A DNA stretch of 40,078 nt from Chlamydiota bacterium (lineage in GTDB: Bacteria > Actinomycetota > Thermoleophilia > Solirubrobacterales > Solirubrobacteraceae), in NCBI GenBank assembly GCA_903970125.1, contig CAJCHW010000181.1:1-40078 (forward strand). Reading direction: 5' to 3'. Numbering within the stretch: the first letter of the stretch is position 1; each line of letters opens with the position of its first letter. Under the pieces are notes generated by a model. That model made no database searches, was not told where the DNA came from, and saw only the letters and a program-made list of their open reading frames with translations. This document shows, piece by piece, positions 8,315-16,501 of the stretch. A program made the position numbers and the translations under genes.

Positions 8315-9067
8315 GTGCTCACGCACGCCCATGGCCGCGTCCTGCTGATCACGCTGAACCGCCCGCAGGTGCGAAACGCGGTCAATATGGCGCTCGCCCA
8401 GCAACTGGCCGACGCGCTTGACCTGCTCGACGCAGACAATGACCTGAGTGTGGGTGTGCTCACGGGTGCCGGCAAGGGTTTCTGCGCCGGCATGGACCTC
8501 AAGGCCTTTGCCGCCGGCGAGCGGCCGTCAGTGGGCGAGCGTGGCTTCGCGGGCATCGTGCGGCGGGGACCAGTCAAGCCGCTGATCGCAGCCGTCGAGG
8601 GCTTTGCGGTGGCCGGCGGCCTGGAGATCGCGCTCGCGTGCGATTTGATCGTGGCCGCGGAGGGCACACGGCTTGGCATCCCCGAGGTCAAGCGCTCGCT
8701 CGTGGCCGCCGGCGGGGCGTTGCTGCGCTTGCCCCGGCGGATCCCCTACCACGTGGCGATGGAGCTGGCGCTCACAGGCGAGCCGATAGTGGCTGAGCGG
8801 GCTGCGGCGCTGGGGCTGGTCAACCGCGTGGTGCCCGCCGGAACGACCGTCGCGGCGGCGCTTGCGCTCGCTGACGAGGTCGCCAGTGGAGCGCCGCTGG
8901 CACTGGTTGCATCGAAGCGAATCCTGCAACAGCAGTGGGACTGGCCCAGCGACGAGGCCTTCGCGCGCCAAGCGGCGATCTCCGAGCCGGTCTTCGGCTC
9001 TGAAGACGCGCACGAGGGCGCCGTCGCGTTCGCCGAGAAACGCCCCCCGGTCTGGCGCGGGCGCTAG
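8315..9067 (+). CDS. Enoyl-CoA hydratase/isomerase (crotonase family)
   Basis: It hydrates 2-enoyl-CoA thioesters in beta-oxidation-type pathways. From the GTG at 8315 it has 250 residues. The oxyanion-hole motif GKGFCAGMDLKAF and the second signature GFAVAGGLEIALACDLIV are present. Both catalytic glutamates of true hydratases are kept, one in GGLEIA and one in GIPEVKRSL. The N-terminus looks a few residues short: an in-frame CTG at 8270 has GGAG (8258-8261) 8 nt upstream and would add a more typical N-terminal strand, so the real start may be there. The stop codon is shared in a palindrome with the convergent 2-oxoglutarate dehydrogenase gene. The physiological substrate cannot be told from sequence. 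Confidence 0.9.
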   Translation: MLTHAHGRVLLITLNRPQVRNAVNMALAQQLADALDLLDADNDLSVGVLTGAGKGFCAGMDLKAFAAGERPSVGERGFAGIVRRGPVKPLIAAVEGFAVAGGLEIALACDLIVAAEGTRLGIPEVKRSLVAAGGALLRLPRRIPYHVAMELALTGEPIVAERAAALGLVNRVVPAGTTVAAALALADEVASGAPLALVASKRILQQQWDWPSDEAFARQAAISEPVFGSEDAHEGAVAFAEKRPPVWRGR

Positions 9068-9077
9068 CGCTCGCCCG
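9058..9077. terminator. Hairpin spanning two convergent stop codons
   Basis: CGGGCG (9058-9063) and CGCCCG (9072-9077) form a 6-bp stem with an 8-base loop containing the palindromic GCGCTAGCGC core region. The TAG stops of the crotonase gene (+) and the dehydrogenase gene (-) overlap within CTAG. It could act in both directions, although no T-tract follows on either strand. Confidence 0.4.
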
Positions 9078-12000
9078 GCGTCTTACGCGGGTACTGCGAG
9101 ATCGGAATGCTCAAATCGAGCGCTGTGCGCACAATGCGCCGCTGCTCGGCCAGATGGGCCACCGGGTAGCCCTCTCCTGGGCTTGCACGCTCGGGCCGGC
9201 CGATGTAGCCGAGGTGGATCTGGTCGGCCATGATCTGGCCAAGCCGCGGCAGCATGTGCGCGCGGGCACCCATGTTGCGAGGCTCCTCCTGGGCCCACAG
9301 CACCTCCTGCAGGTTCGGGTAGCGCCGGGTCAATTCCAGCAGCTGGGTTTCCGGGAACGGATAGAGCAGCTCCACGCGGCCCACGGCGACGCCGCGGTTG
9401 TCCTTGCGCCCGGAGTGGCTGATGAGGTCGTAGTAGATCTTGCCCGTGCACAAAATCAGGCGGGTGACCGCGGCGTCGGGGACGCCCGGCTCAGCAAGCA
9501 CCGGGTGAAAGCGCGAGCCCTCTGCCAGCTCCGGCAGCGAGCTTGTGGCCTGAGCCAGGCGCAGCAGCGACTTGGGCGTCATGATCACGAGCGCCCGCTC
9601 CTTGGCGATCAGCGCCTGGCGGCGCAGCAGGTGGAAGTACTGTGCCGGCGTTGTCGGGTTGGCCACCCGGATGTTGCCCTCGGCGGCGGTCGCCAGAAAT
9701 CGCTCCAGGCGCGCAGAGGAGTGCTCCGGGCCGGCGCCCTCATACCCGTGGGGCAACAACAGCGTCAGGCGGCACGTCTGGCCCCATTTCGCCAGCGCGG
9801 AAGTGATGAACTGGTCGACGATCACCTGGCCGCCGTTTACGAAGTCGCCGAACTGGGCCTCCCACAGCACAAGCGAATCCCTTGCGCCGGACTCCTTGGC
9901 CTCCTCGGTGCGCTGCTCTGAGTAGCCGTACTCAAAGCCCATGCATGCGTACTCGGACAGCGGGCTGTTGTGCAGCTCAAACGGCGCCTTGGCCTCGGGC
10001 AGGCGCTGAATCGGACAGACCGTCCGCCCGGTCTTGGCGTCGTGGAGCACCATGTGGCGCTGGCTGAAGGTGCCGCGCTCAGTATCCTGTCCAGTGAGTC
10101 GGATCGGGGTGCCTTCAGTCAACAGCGCCGCAAATGCCAGCGCCTCGGCGTGCGCCCAGTCGATCCGCGCCGACTGCTCGGAGACCTCGCCGGTCGCGTG
10201 CAGCGCTTCGCGCCGACGCTCAAGCTGCTTGACGAGCTTGGGATTTACGGTGAAGCCCTCGGGGACCGTTACCAGGTGCTCGCCGAGCGCCTGCAGATGC
10301 TCCGCGGGCACGGCCGTCTCGACGTCGGGGCTGGGCGTGCGATCCAGCTGGTACTCGCCTGTGGCCTGACTGGATTCGCCGTGCTCGGCCGCGGCGGCGA
10401 TCTTGGCCTTCAGGCGCTGGTGCAGCAGGGTGAGGTTGTCCCACACTTCCTGGCCCATGCGGTCGGCTTCATCGCGTGTGACAGTGCCCGCTGCCAGGAC
10501 CTCTTCAGCCCAGATTTCCCAGACGCGCTTGTGTTGCTTGATCTTGGCGTACATCTCGGGCTGGGTGTACGCGGGCTCGTCGGACTCGTTGTGGCCGTAT
10601 CGGCGGTAGCCGATGAGGTCGATCAGCACGTCGTGGCCGAACTGCTGGCGGAACGCGAAGGCGAGGCGCACTGCACTCATGCAGGCAACCGTGTCGTCGG
10701 CGTTGACGTGGATGATGGGCACGTCAAAGCCCTTTGCAAGGTCCGAGGCCCAGCGTGTCGAGCGAGCGTCGTCGGGGTCGGTTGTAAAGCCGACCTGGTT
10801 GTTCATGATGATGTGGATCGAGCCGCCCACGGCGTAGCCGTCGAGGGTCTGGAGGTTGAGCGTTTCGGCAACCACCCCCTGGCCTGGGAACGAGGCGTCG
10901 CCGTGGATGATGACGGGCACGGCCACGCTTGGATCCTGCACCGCGTTGGCGCCGTCGCGGAGCGTCTGCGCGGCGCGCGTGGCGCCGACCACGACTGGAG
11001 CCACGGCCTCGAGGTGGCTGGGGTTCGACTCCAGGTCAACCTCGATCGTGTTGCCGTCGGCGAGCTGGTACTGGCCGCGTGTGCCGTGGTGGTACTTGAC
11101 GTCGCCCGTACCCCCCTGGGGGATCGTGGTCACCGCCTCCAAGGCGTCGGCCTCGAGCCCCGAGGCACCCTCGAACTCGGCAAAGATCGTGTCGTAGGCG
11201 CGGCCGACGTTGTGGGCGAGCACGTTCAGGCGGCCACGGTGTGCCATCCCGACCACGACCCTGCGCGCACCGTCGGCGGCCGACAGCTGGATCAGGCTGT
11301 CGAGCATTGGCACGGTCAGATCCAGACCCTCGATCGAAAACTGGTGCTGGCCGAGGTAGGCCTTGTGCATAAATCGCTCCAGTGCGTCAACCTCGATCAG
11401 GCGCTTGAGCACGACCTTGCTCTCCTCGCCGGAGAGCTCCACGCGGTACGTGCCGGACTCGATCTGCTCACGCAGCCACGCGCGCTGACGGTGAGAGGCG
11501 ATGTGCTCTATCTCGTACGCCATCGTGCCGCAATAGGTCTCGCGTAGATGCGGGTAGGCATCGGCCAGCGTGGCCCCGCCCACGAACGTGCCCAACATCC
11601 GTGACGGGATCCGAGCCATCAGCTCTGGTGTCAATCCCTCTGATTCGGGGTTCAACGACGGATCGCCTTCGGGCTCCATGCCCAATGGGTCCAGATGCGC
11701 TGCGAGGTGGCCGTGGGTGCGAAAGGCCTTCAGCAGCGCGGTCGCCGCCTGTACCGCCTCAAGCAGCTCCCAGTCCGGCTGGCCCGGTGCCTGCGGCTGT
11801 GCCACCGCCGCGGAGGCGCTGAACGTCGGCGCGGGCGCGGCAGGCGCTGGACCCAGCGCTACGCCCAGCGAGCCGAACAGGTCGTCGTAAAAGCCGTGGT
11901 CGCCCTGCAGGTGCTCCTCGATCAGCGCCAAAAAGCGGCCGGACTCGGCGCCCTGGATGACGCGGTGGTCGTAGGTGGAGGTCATCGTCATGACCTTCTC

Positions 12001-13515
12001 GGCGCCGATCGCCGCACCCACGTTGGCAAAGCCCGGCGGGTAGCCAATGGCGCCGGTGGCCACGATCGTGCCCTGACCCTCCATCAGCCGCGGCACCGAG
12101 GCGACTGTGCCGATGCCGCCGGGGTTCGTGAGCACGATATTCGCGCCCACGAGGTCATCGGGACTGATCGCACGCTTGCGTGCTGCCGCAACGAGCGCGT
12201 CGTAGCTGTCAAGAAATGTCGCGAAGTCCATGCGGTCGGCTGCACGCAGCACGGGCACCAGCAGCGTGTGCCCGCCACCATCGAGCTCGACGTCCACGGC
12301 TAGGCCAAGGTTGACCTGTCCGTCATCGACGCGGTTCGGCTTGCCGTCGATCTCGGCGAAGTGGTGCGCCATGACTGGCATCTGCGCAGCGGCGCGGACG
12401 ATCGCGTAGGCAATCAGATGGGTGAAGGAGACCTTCTGGCCGCCCGCCTTCAGCTCGCGACGGCGTCCATCCAAGCTGGTGACTGTCAGCGTGCGGAAGC
12501 TCGTGGCCGTGGGAATCGAGCGCGAGCGCTCCATATGCGCCGCAAGCGCTGCCCCCGCGCCGCGCAGCGGCTTTGTGCTCGCTTCGGGCTTTGACGCGAC
12601 CGCAGCCGGAGCGGCGCTGGTCCCGTCGGCGACCGCCAGCACGTCCGCTTTGACGATTCGGCCGCCATGGCCACTGCCGGCGACGTTGGCCACGTCGACG
12701 CCGTTGGCGACCGCAGCGCGTGCCGCCACGGGAGATATGCGCGTACCGTCCGGCACCGCAATGGCACCCGCTTGAGCAGCTCCGCGGTCAGCTGTGACGG
12801 GCTCGCCCGGTGGCGCGGAGGCCGGCTGCCGTGGGGCGCCCTCGACAACGGCGATGCGCGCGATCACCTGTCCCACCCCAACAACGTCGCCCTCGGCCAC
12901 GAGCAGCTCCGTGACGTTGCCGCCGGCAGGAGAGGGCAGCTCGACATCCACCTTGTCGGTCGAGATCTCGACGATCACGTCGTCGGCCTTGATGTAGTCG
13001 CCGACCTTGACGTGCCATTCGAGGATCGTGCCCTCGGTGACCGACTCGCCGGCGGCGGGCGTGATCACATCCACGACCTCGCCAGTGGTCCTGCCTGCGC
13101 CGTCGTCGGCCGTTGTCGCTGCCTGGCTGCTCGGCGCATCGGCAGGCGCGGAAGGCGCATCGGCGGCTAGAGGCGCGGCGGCGCCTGGTGCCTCGGTTGC
13201 GCCGTTGGCAGGCGCCGAGGAGCCGTTTGATTTTGCGGCTGCCCCGTTTGGCTGTGACGAACTGCCATTGGGGTCGATCTCGGCGAGCAATGTCCCGACT
13301 TCGATCGTCTGGCCCTCCTCGACGTGGATCTTGGCGAGGGTCCCGGCGGCCGGGGATGGCACCTCGGCATCGACCTTGTCGGTCGAGATCTCGACGAGGG
13401 TTTCCGATGCGCCTACGGGCTCACCCTCGTGCTTGTGCCATTCCAGCACAGTCCCCTCGGTCACCGACTCACCCATCTCGGGCATCCGGACCTCGATCAT
13501 GGTGCTCGTCGCCAT
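9064..13515 (-). CDS. kgd: Fused 2-oxoglutarate dehydrogenase E2-E1 with two lipoyl domains
   Basis: It decarboxylates 2-oxoglutarate with thiamine diphosphate (E1) and passes the succinyl group through lipoyl arms to CoA (E2). The 1483 residues contain, in order: a lipoyl domain at about 5-82 (STDKVDAEVPSP, Lys47), an Ala/Pro/Ser linker, a second lipoyl domain at about 146-224 (STDKVDVELPSP, Lys188), and a peripheral-subunit-binding domain at about 258-296. The E2 acyltransferase follows at about 318-545, then E1 from about 575 to the end. E2 has DHRVIQG with His517; the canonical Asp is Gln521, as in actinobacterial Kgd/OdhA. E1 shows MAHRGRLNVLAHNV, HGDASFPGQGVVAETLN and MNNQVGFTT. Typical Kgd/OdhA proteins (about 1200 residues) lack lipoyl domains. 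AGGAG directly abuts the ATG, so translation might begin at Met6 (13500). It is the last gene of a three-gene operon. Confidence 0.95.
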   Translation of the reverse strand: MATSTMIEVRMPEMGESVTEGTVLEWHKHEGEPVGASETLVEISTDKVDAEVPSPAAGTLAKIHVEEGQTIEVGTLLAEIDPNGSSSQPNGAAAKSNGSSAPANGATEAPGAAAPLAADAPSAPADAPSSQAATTADDGAGRTTGEVVDVITPAAGESVTEGTILEWHVKVGDYIKADDVIVEISTDKVDVELPSPAGGNVTELLVAEGDVVGVGQVIARIAVVEGAPRQPASAPPGEPVTADRGAAQAGAIAVPDGTRISPVAARAAVANGVDVANVAGSGHGGRIVKADVLAVADGTSAAPAAVASKPEASTKPLRGAGAALAAHMERSRSIPTATSFRTLTVTSLDGRRRELKAGGQKVSFTHLIAYAIVRAAAQMPVMAHHFAEIDGKPNRVDDGQVNLGLAVDVELDGGGHTLLVPVLRAADRMDFATFLDSYDALVAAARKRAISPDDLVGANIVLTNPGGIGTVASVPRLMEGQGTIVATGAIGYPPGFANVGAAIGAEKVMTMTSTYDHRVIQGAESGRFLALIEEHLQGDHGFYDDLFGSLGVALGPAPAAPAPTFSASAAVAQPQAPGQPDWELLEAVQAATALLKAFRTHGHLAAHLDPLGMEPEGDPSLNPESEGLTPELMARIPSRMLGTFVGGATLADAYPHLRETYCGTMAYEIEHIASHRQRAWLREQIESGTYRVELSGEESKVVLKRLIEVDALERFMHKAYLGQHQFSIEGLDLTVPMLDSLIQLSAADGARRVVVGMAHRGRLNVLAHNVGRAYDTIFAEFEGASGLEADALEAVTTIPQGGTGDVKYHHGTRGQYQLADGNTIEVDLESNPSHLEAVAPVVVGATRAAQTLRDGANAVQDPSVAVPVIIHGDASFPGQGVVAETLNLQTLDGYAVGGSIHIIMNNQVGFTTDPDDARSTRWASDLAKGFDVPIIHVNADDTVACMSAVRLAFAFRQQFGHDVLIDLIGYRRYGHNESDEPAYTQPEMYAKIKQHKRVWEIWAEEVLAAGTVTRDEADRMGQEVWDNLTLLHQRLKAKIAAAAEHGESSQATGEYQLDRTPSPDVETAVPAEHLQALGEHLVTVPEGFTVNPKLVKQLERRREALHATGEVSEQSARIDWAHAEALAFAALLTEGTPIRLTGQDTERGTFSQRHMVLHDAKTGRTVCPIQRLPEAKAPFELHNSPLSEYACMGFEYGYSEQRTEEAKESGARDSLVLWEAQFGDFVNGGQVIVDQFITSALAKWGQTCRLTLLLPHGYEGAGPEHSSARLERFLATAAEGNIRVANPTTPAQYFHLLRRQALIAKERALVIMTPKSLLRLAQATSSLPELAEGSRFHPVLAEPGVPDAAVTRLILCTGKIYYDLISHSGRKDNRGVAVGRVELLYPFPETQLLELTRRYPNLQEVLWAQEEPRNMGARAHMLPRLGQIMADQIHLGYIGRPERASPGEGYPVAHLAEQRRIVRTALDLSIPISQYPRKTPGER

Positions 13516-13530
13516 CTCCTGATCTGAACT

Positions 13531-13890
13531 CTAGCGCGCCTTTTTGAGACCGTGAGTGGTCCTGAGAGCATTGTCATCGTCGGCTAGGAGCCGCGTTCGC
13601 CGCTGCTCGCGCACGAACTCGTAGGAGCCGAAGAAGGGTCCGATGCCGCCGAGCACCGCCACGGCCACCGCAAGGCGTAGGGGCACGATCCGCAGGCGCA
13701 CCGCAACGAGACACGCCAGCGACATGAAGATCCACAGAAGGCCATGGGTGAGGCCGAGGATGAACGTCTCCGGCTGCGGCTGGCCCGCCACAAAGGCACA
13801 CACGAGCAACGAGAGGTAAATGCACGAATGGGCAAAGGAGATCCACTCCAGGCGCGTGAACCACTTCGAGCGCGTGAACTCGGCAGGCAC
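13531..13890 (-). CDS. Small DUF3817-family integral membrane protein
   Basis: The protein has 119 residues and about three membrane helices: near residues 15-36 (WISFAHSCIYLSLLVCAFVAG), 42-65 (FILGLTHGLLWIFMSLACLVAV) and 70-90. The pattern of a first helix after an RxEW/E start, a GLTHGLLW segment and a terminal GPFFGSYEF resembles DUF3817 proteins, which have no assigned biochemical function. It sits 12 bp after the Nudix gene and 15 bp before the dehydrogenase fusion, all on the minus strand, so the three are probably co-transcribed. Why a membrane protein is placed upstream of a TCA-cycle enzyme is not evident. Confidence 0.75.
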   Translation of the reverse strand: MPAEFTRSKWFTRLEWISFAHSCIYLSLLVCAFVAGQPQPETFILGLTHGLLWIFMSLACLVAVRLRIVPLRLAVAVAVLGGIGPFFGSYEFVREQRRTRLLADDDNALRTTHGLKKAR

Positions 13891-13902
13891 GGGAGGACCT
13901 AA

Positions 13903-14586
13903 CTACGCCGACAGCATCCGCGCCATGCGCGGCAACGGCGGCTCGGCCTGCTGCGGCCAGTCGTCGATCTCCGCCGGCCACCACTCAAAAGCGTCGTGCT
14001 CGGCATCGGGTCTGACCTGTGCGCCGGACGGCAGCCAGGCTTGGCCGACAAACATGATCAGCCGCTGTGGAAGCTCGATCAGGGCCTCGCAGCGGATGCG
14101 CTCCGGTGTCACCGACCACTCCTCCTCCAGCTCGCGCACGAGCGTGTCGACTGGATTCTCACCGCTGTCAACTGCCCCGGCTGCGCCGAGCGTCCACCGG
14201 CCCGCCCAGGAGGCCAACCAGGCGGCGCGGCGCCCCGCCAGCCAGCGACCGTCGGCCGAACGCGTGACGCACATCGCGGCGATGCTGTGCGAGTCGTCGC
14301 CTTTGACCAGACGCAGCGCCCACCGCAGCGGCTGTAGCTGCAGCACGAGTGCATCCCCCTCGACGCTGTAGCCGGCGAGCCGCGCTGCCACCCCATCGTG
14401 ACTCGGCGAGCCGCGCTGCTTCAGCGCTGCGATTGCGGCGTCCGCAGCCTGTGCGTTGGCCTGCGATGGCTCGAACTGCTTATCGGTCCAGTGCGCCTGG
14501 ACCTGTTCGACGGTCCACGGGCCGCGAGCCAGGACTACGGGCTCGACGGGTGCGGCCGCCTCCGTTGGGCTACCTCCTTGCGCCAT
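13903..14586 (-). CDS. Nudix hydrolase
   Basis: The protein has 227 residues. The Nudix box is GAVDSGENPVDTLVRELEEE, fitting Gx5Ex7REx2EE with Glu residues that bind the catalytic metal; the usual terminal Gly is replaced by Trp (EEWSV). Such enzymes cleave nucleoside diphosphates linked to another moiety; the substrate is not predictable here. An N-terminal extension of about 95 residues (WTVEQVQAHWTDKQFEP region, then a beta-rich part) precedes the Nudix fold. It is the first gene of the operon with DUF3817 and the 2-oxoglutarate dehydrogenase fusion. Its ATG is 8 nt from a TANNNT box, marking the probable operon promoter. Confidence 0.88.
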   Translation of the reverse strand: MAQGGSPTEAAAPVEPVVLARGPWTVEQVQAHWTDKQFEPSQANAQAADAAIAALKQRGSPSHDGVAARLAGYSVEGDALVLQLQPLRWALRLVKGDDSHSIAAMCVTRSADGRWLAGRRAAWLASWAGRWTLGAAGAVDSGENPVDTLVRELEEEWSVTPERIRCEALIELPQRLIMFVGQAWLPSGAQVRPDAEHDAFEWWPAEIDDWPQQAEPPLPRMARMLSA

Positions 14587-14594
14587 TCACACAG

Positions 14595-14600
14595 AGGCTA
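14595..14600 (-). promoter_or_regulatory. -10-like box of the Nudix-DUF3817-kgd operon
   Basis: On the minus strand TAGCCT ends 8 nt before the ATG at 14586, leaving no space for a ribosome site. It is the only promoter candidate seen for the whole operon. Confidence 0.4.
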
Positions 14601-14720
14601 ATGCGAGCCGGCCCCGCGGCGTTGCCACCCTGCAAACGCCTGTCGCTCAGGCCCTGGGAAGAGGTGCACGGGCTCTCTGTCCGTCATCATGGATCCACCG
14701 ATGCCGCACCGGACCTGCTG

Positions 14721-15635
14721 ATGAAGATCGCGATTCTAGGTCCCGGTGGCGTGGGCGGGCTGCTTACCGGCGCGCTTGAGCGCGCAGGTTCCCTGGTGGT
14801 GCTCGTGGCCCGGGAGTCCACTGCTGAGGTCGTGGCTGCGAGAGGGTTGCAGATCAACAGCGTGGTGCTCGGGGATTTCGTGGCCCACCCGCGTGTGGTC
14901 AGTCGGCTCGACGAGCCAGTGAGCGCGCTGCTGGTTGCCACCAAGGCCGCCGGCCTGGCCTCAAGTCTCCAACGCGTCGACACTCAGCCCGAGCTCGTGG
15001 TGCCGCTGCTGAACGGTCTCGACCACCTCGGGGTCCTGCGCGAGCGCTTTGGGCCCGGTGTGGTCGCTGCGGGGACGATCCGTGTTGAGTCCGATCGCCC
15101 CGAGCCCGGTGTCGTGGCGCAGACCAGCCCGTTTCTGTACGTGGAGATGGCCAGCGCCAACGCGGCGCTGCAGGCGACGCTGCAGACGCTTGCGAAGATT
15201 CTCACCGATGCCGGCGTTCCAGCCGGCGTGGGCAACTCGGAGGCGGAGGTGATGTGGTCAAAGCTCGTCCGCATCAACGCGCTGGCGTGCGTGACCAGCG
15301 CCTACGACAAGCTGCTCGGCGAGATCCAGTCCACGCCGGCGCTCTATGCGGACTTCGAAGGCGCGATCACTGAGGCCTGTGCCGTGTCCAAAGCCGAAGG
15401 CGCCGAGATCGACCCCGCGCAGACATTGGCCGAGTACGGCTACGCCCATGCAACCCTGGGCAGCTCGATGCAGCGCGACATCGCTGCCGGTCGCCCACCC
15501 GAGCTCGACGCGATCCCTGGCGCGGTCCTGCGCGCCGCGGCGCGCCACAACATCGCCTGCCCCACGATCGAAAAGCTGATGCGCATGATCGGCGAGCGCG
15601 CGGGCGTGCCGGTCAACCTGCCGGCCACCGGCTAG
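14721..15635 (+). CDS. Ketopantoate reductase-like NADPH-dependent oxidoreductase
   Basis: The protein has 304 residues from the ATG at 14721; the frame extends upstream but without homologous sequence. The N-terminus KIAILGPGGVGGLLTGAL is the nucleotide-binding GxGxxG motif of the PanE/ApbA family. KAAGLASSL and PLLNGLDHL follow in the expected places, and the helical C-terminal domain contains the family-typical WSKLVRINAL (Lys and Asn active-site region) and a conserved Glu in AEGAEID. PanE reduces ketopantoate to pantoate on the way to CoA, but many paralogues have other 2-oxo substrates, so no symbol is given. No clear ribosome site precedes the start. A hairpin at 15642-15667 separates it from the convergent gene. 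Confidence 0.88.
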   Translation: MKIAILGPGGVGGLLTGALERAGSLVVLVARESTAEVVAARGLQINSVVLGDFVAHPRVVSRLDEPVSALLVATKAAGLASSLQRVDTQPELVVPLLNGLDHLGVLRERFGPGVVAAGTIRVESDRPEPGVVAQTSPFLYVEMASANAALQATLQTLAKILTDAGVPAGVGNSEAEVMWSKLVRINALACVTSAYDKLLGEIQSTPALYADFEGAITEACAVSKAEGAEIDPAQTLAEYGYAHATLGSSMQRDIAAGRPPELDAIPGAVLRAAARHNIACPTIEKLMRMIGERAGVPVNLPATG

Positions 15636-15641
15636 CGCCCA

Positions 15642-15667
15642 CAGCGCCCACGGCTCCGACGGCGCTG
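15642..15667. terminator. Hairpin at a convergent gene junction
   Basis: CAGCGCC (15642-15648) and GGCGCTG (15661-15667) are perfect 7-bp inverted repeats with a 12-base loop. They fall exactly in the gap between the ketopantoate-reductase-like gene (+) and the small gene on the minus strand, where a bidirectional terminator would be expected. No T-run is present. Confidence 0.4.
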
Positions 15668-15670
15668 GTG

Positions 15671-16018
15671 CTACTCGTCGGATCCGGACCGGCCGGAGTC
15701 GAACTCGGGTCCGCTCTCGGTGCCGTGGGGTGCGCTGATCGCGAGCACGATTTCCTGCTGAACTTCCTCGGACTTCTCGTCCTCCTGCTCGTGCTCGCTG
15801 TCGCAGAGGATGCGGAAATTGCCGCTTACGCCCCCATCGATCAGGAGCTTGATGCCGGGTAGGATCTCCTCGCCCTCTTCGAGCCCGAGACGCTCCAGGT
15901 CGAAGTACGAGAGGCCGATCCCGTAGGCGGTGTGCGTGGGGTTACGGCGGTCGTGGTCGGCGAGCGCCTGCGCGAAGGCCCTCAGGTTCTTTGCAATCTT
16001 GCCGGTCGTGTCCGCCAT
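15671..16018 (-). CDS. Small protein of unknown function with an acidic tail
   Basis: The protein has 115 residues. The first 75 look folded: a helix (GKIAKNLRAFAQALADHD), a Tyr/Gly-containing segment (HTAYGIGLSYFDLERLGLEEG) and beta-like ILPGIKLLIDGGVSGNFRILCD. The C-terminal third is rich in Glu, Asp and Ser and probably disordered. No family is recognised and there is no signal peptide or membrane segment. It lies 37 bp after the Gly/Met-rich gene on the same strand, so the two may be co-transcribed. The coding frame is supported by the codon pattern and by a start that fits the intergenic spacing; the ribosome site is weak. Confidence 0.6.
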   Translation of the reverse strand: MADTTGKIAKNLRAFAQALADHDRRNPTHTAYGIGLSYFDLERLGLEEGEEILPGIKLLIDGGVSGNFRILCDSEHEQEDEKSEEVQQEIVLAISAPHGTESGPEFDSGRSGSDE

Positions 16019-16055
16019 AGGTTCCAGCGCGCAGGGTAGCGAGTTGGGACTGGCC

Positions 16056-16487
16056 TCAGAGGATGCTGTTGATCAGGTCCTCGCCCAGGCCGATGCCGGC
16101 GCCCATCTCCATCGCGCGACCGAAGCCGCCACCGAGAAAGCCACCGAACATGCCGCCACCCATGCCGCCGCCCATACCCATCCCCATGCGGCCCATCGGC
16201 TGCTGGTAGCCCGGCTGTGGCTGCGCCTGCGCCTGGGCCTGCTGCACCTCCTGGGCGGCGTTGGCCACGAACTGGTGCAGCGCGGTCAGCAGGTTGTTGA
16301 CCTGCATCTGCTCGTCCTTGACGTCGATCGCGATCTGCTTGAGGTCCAAAAGCCATTCCTTGGCGTTTGAGTCACCGCCCTGCGCTGCCGTCTGAAGCTT
16401 GGCGGCAAATTCCTGTACGGACTTGGCCACGTCTGCAAACTCGGTCTGAAGCTGTGTGTATTGCTGGTCAACGGTTTCGGTATCCAT
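16056..16487 (-). CDS. Small protein with helical N-terminus and Gly/Met-rich C-terminus
   Basis: The protein has 143 residues. Residues 1-85 are predicted to be long amphipathic helices (DQQYTQLQTEFADVAKSVQEF, QIAIDVKDEQMQVNNLLTALHQF), probably coiled coil. A Gln/Ala/Pro stretch (about 85-96) leads to a segment of Gly and Met (MGRMGMGMGGGMGGGMFGGF), then a short closing helix (GLGEDLINSIL). There is no signal peptide. AAGGA lies 8 nt before the ATG and a strong inverted repeat (16502-16530) sits just upstream in the leader. Function unknown; self-assembly through the Gly/Met region is only a guess. Confidence 0.6.
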   Translation of the reverse strand: MDTETVDQQYTQLQTEFADVAKSVQEFAAKLQTAAQGGDSNAKEWLLDLKQIAIDVKDEQMQVNNLLTALHQFVANAAQEVQQAQAQAQPQPGYQQPMGRMGMGMGGGMGGGMFGGFLGGGFGRAMEMGAGIGLGEDLINSIL

Positions 16488-16501
16488 GCGCGGATCCTTG
16501 C

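Noticed and set aside
9970-11547. 525-codon open frame on the + strand
   Set aside because: It is antisense to the well-supported 2-oxoglutarate dehydrogenase gene; long antisense frames are a by-product of GC-rich codon usage. No domain or ribosome site is seen.
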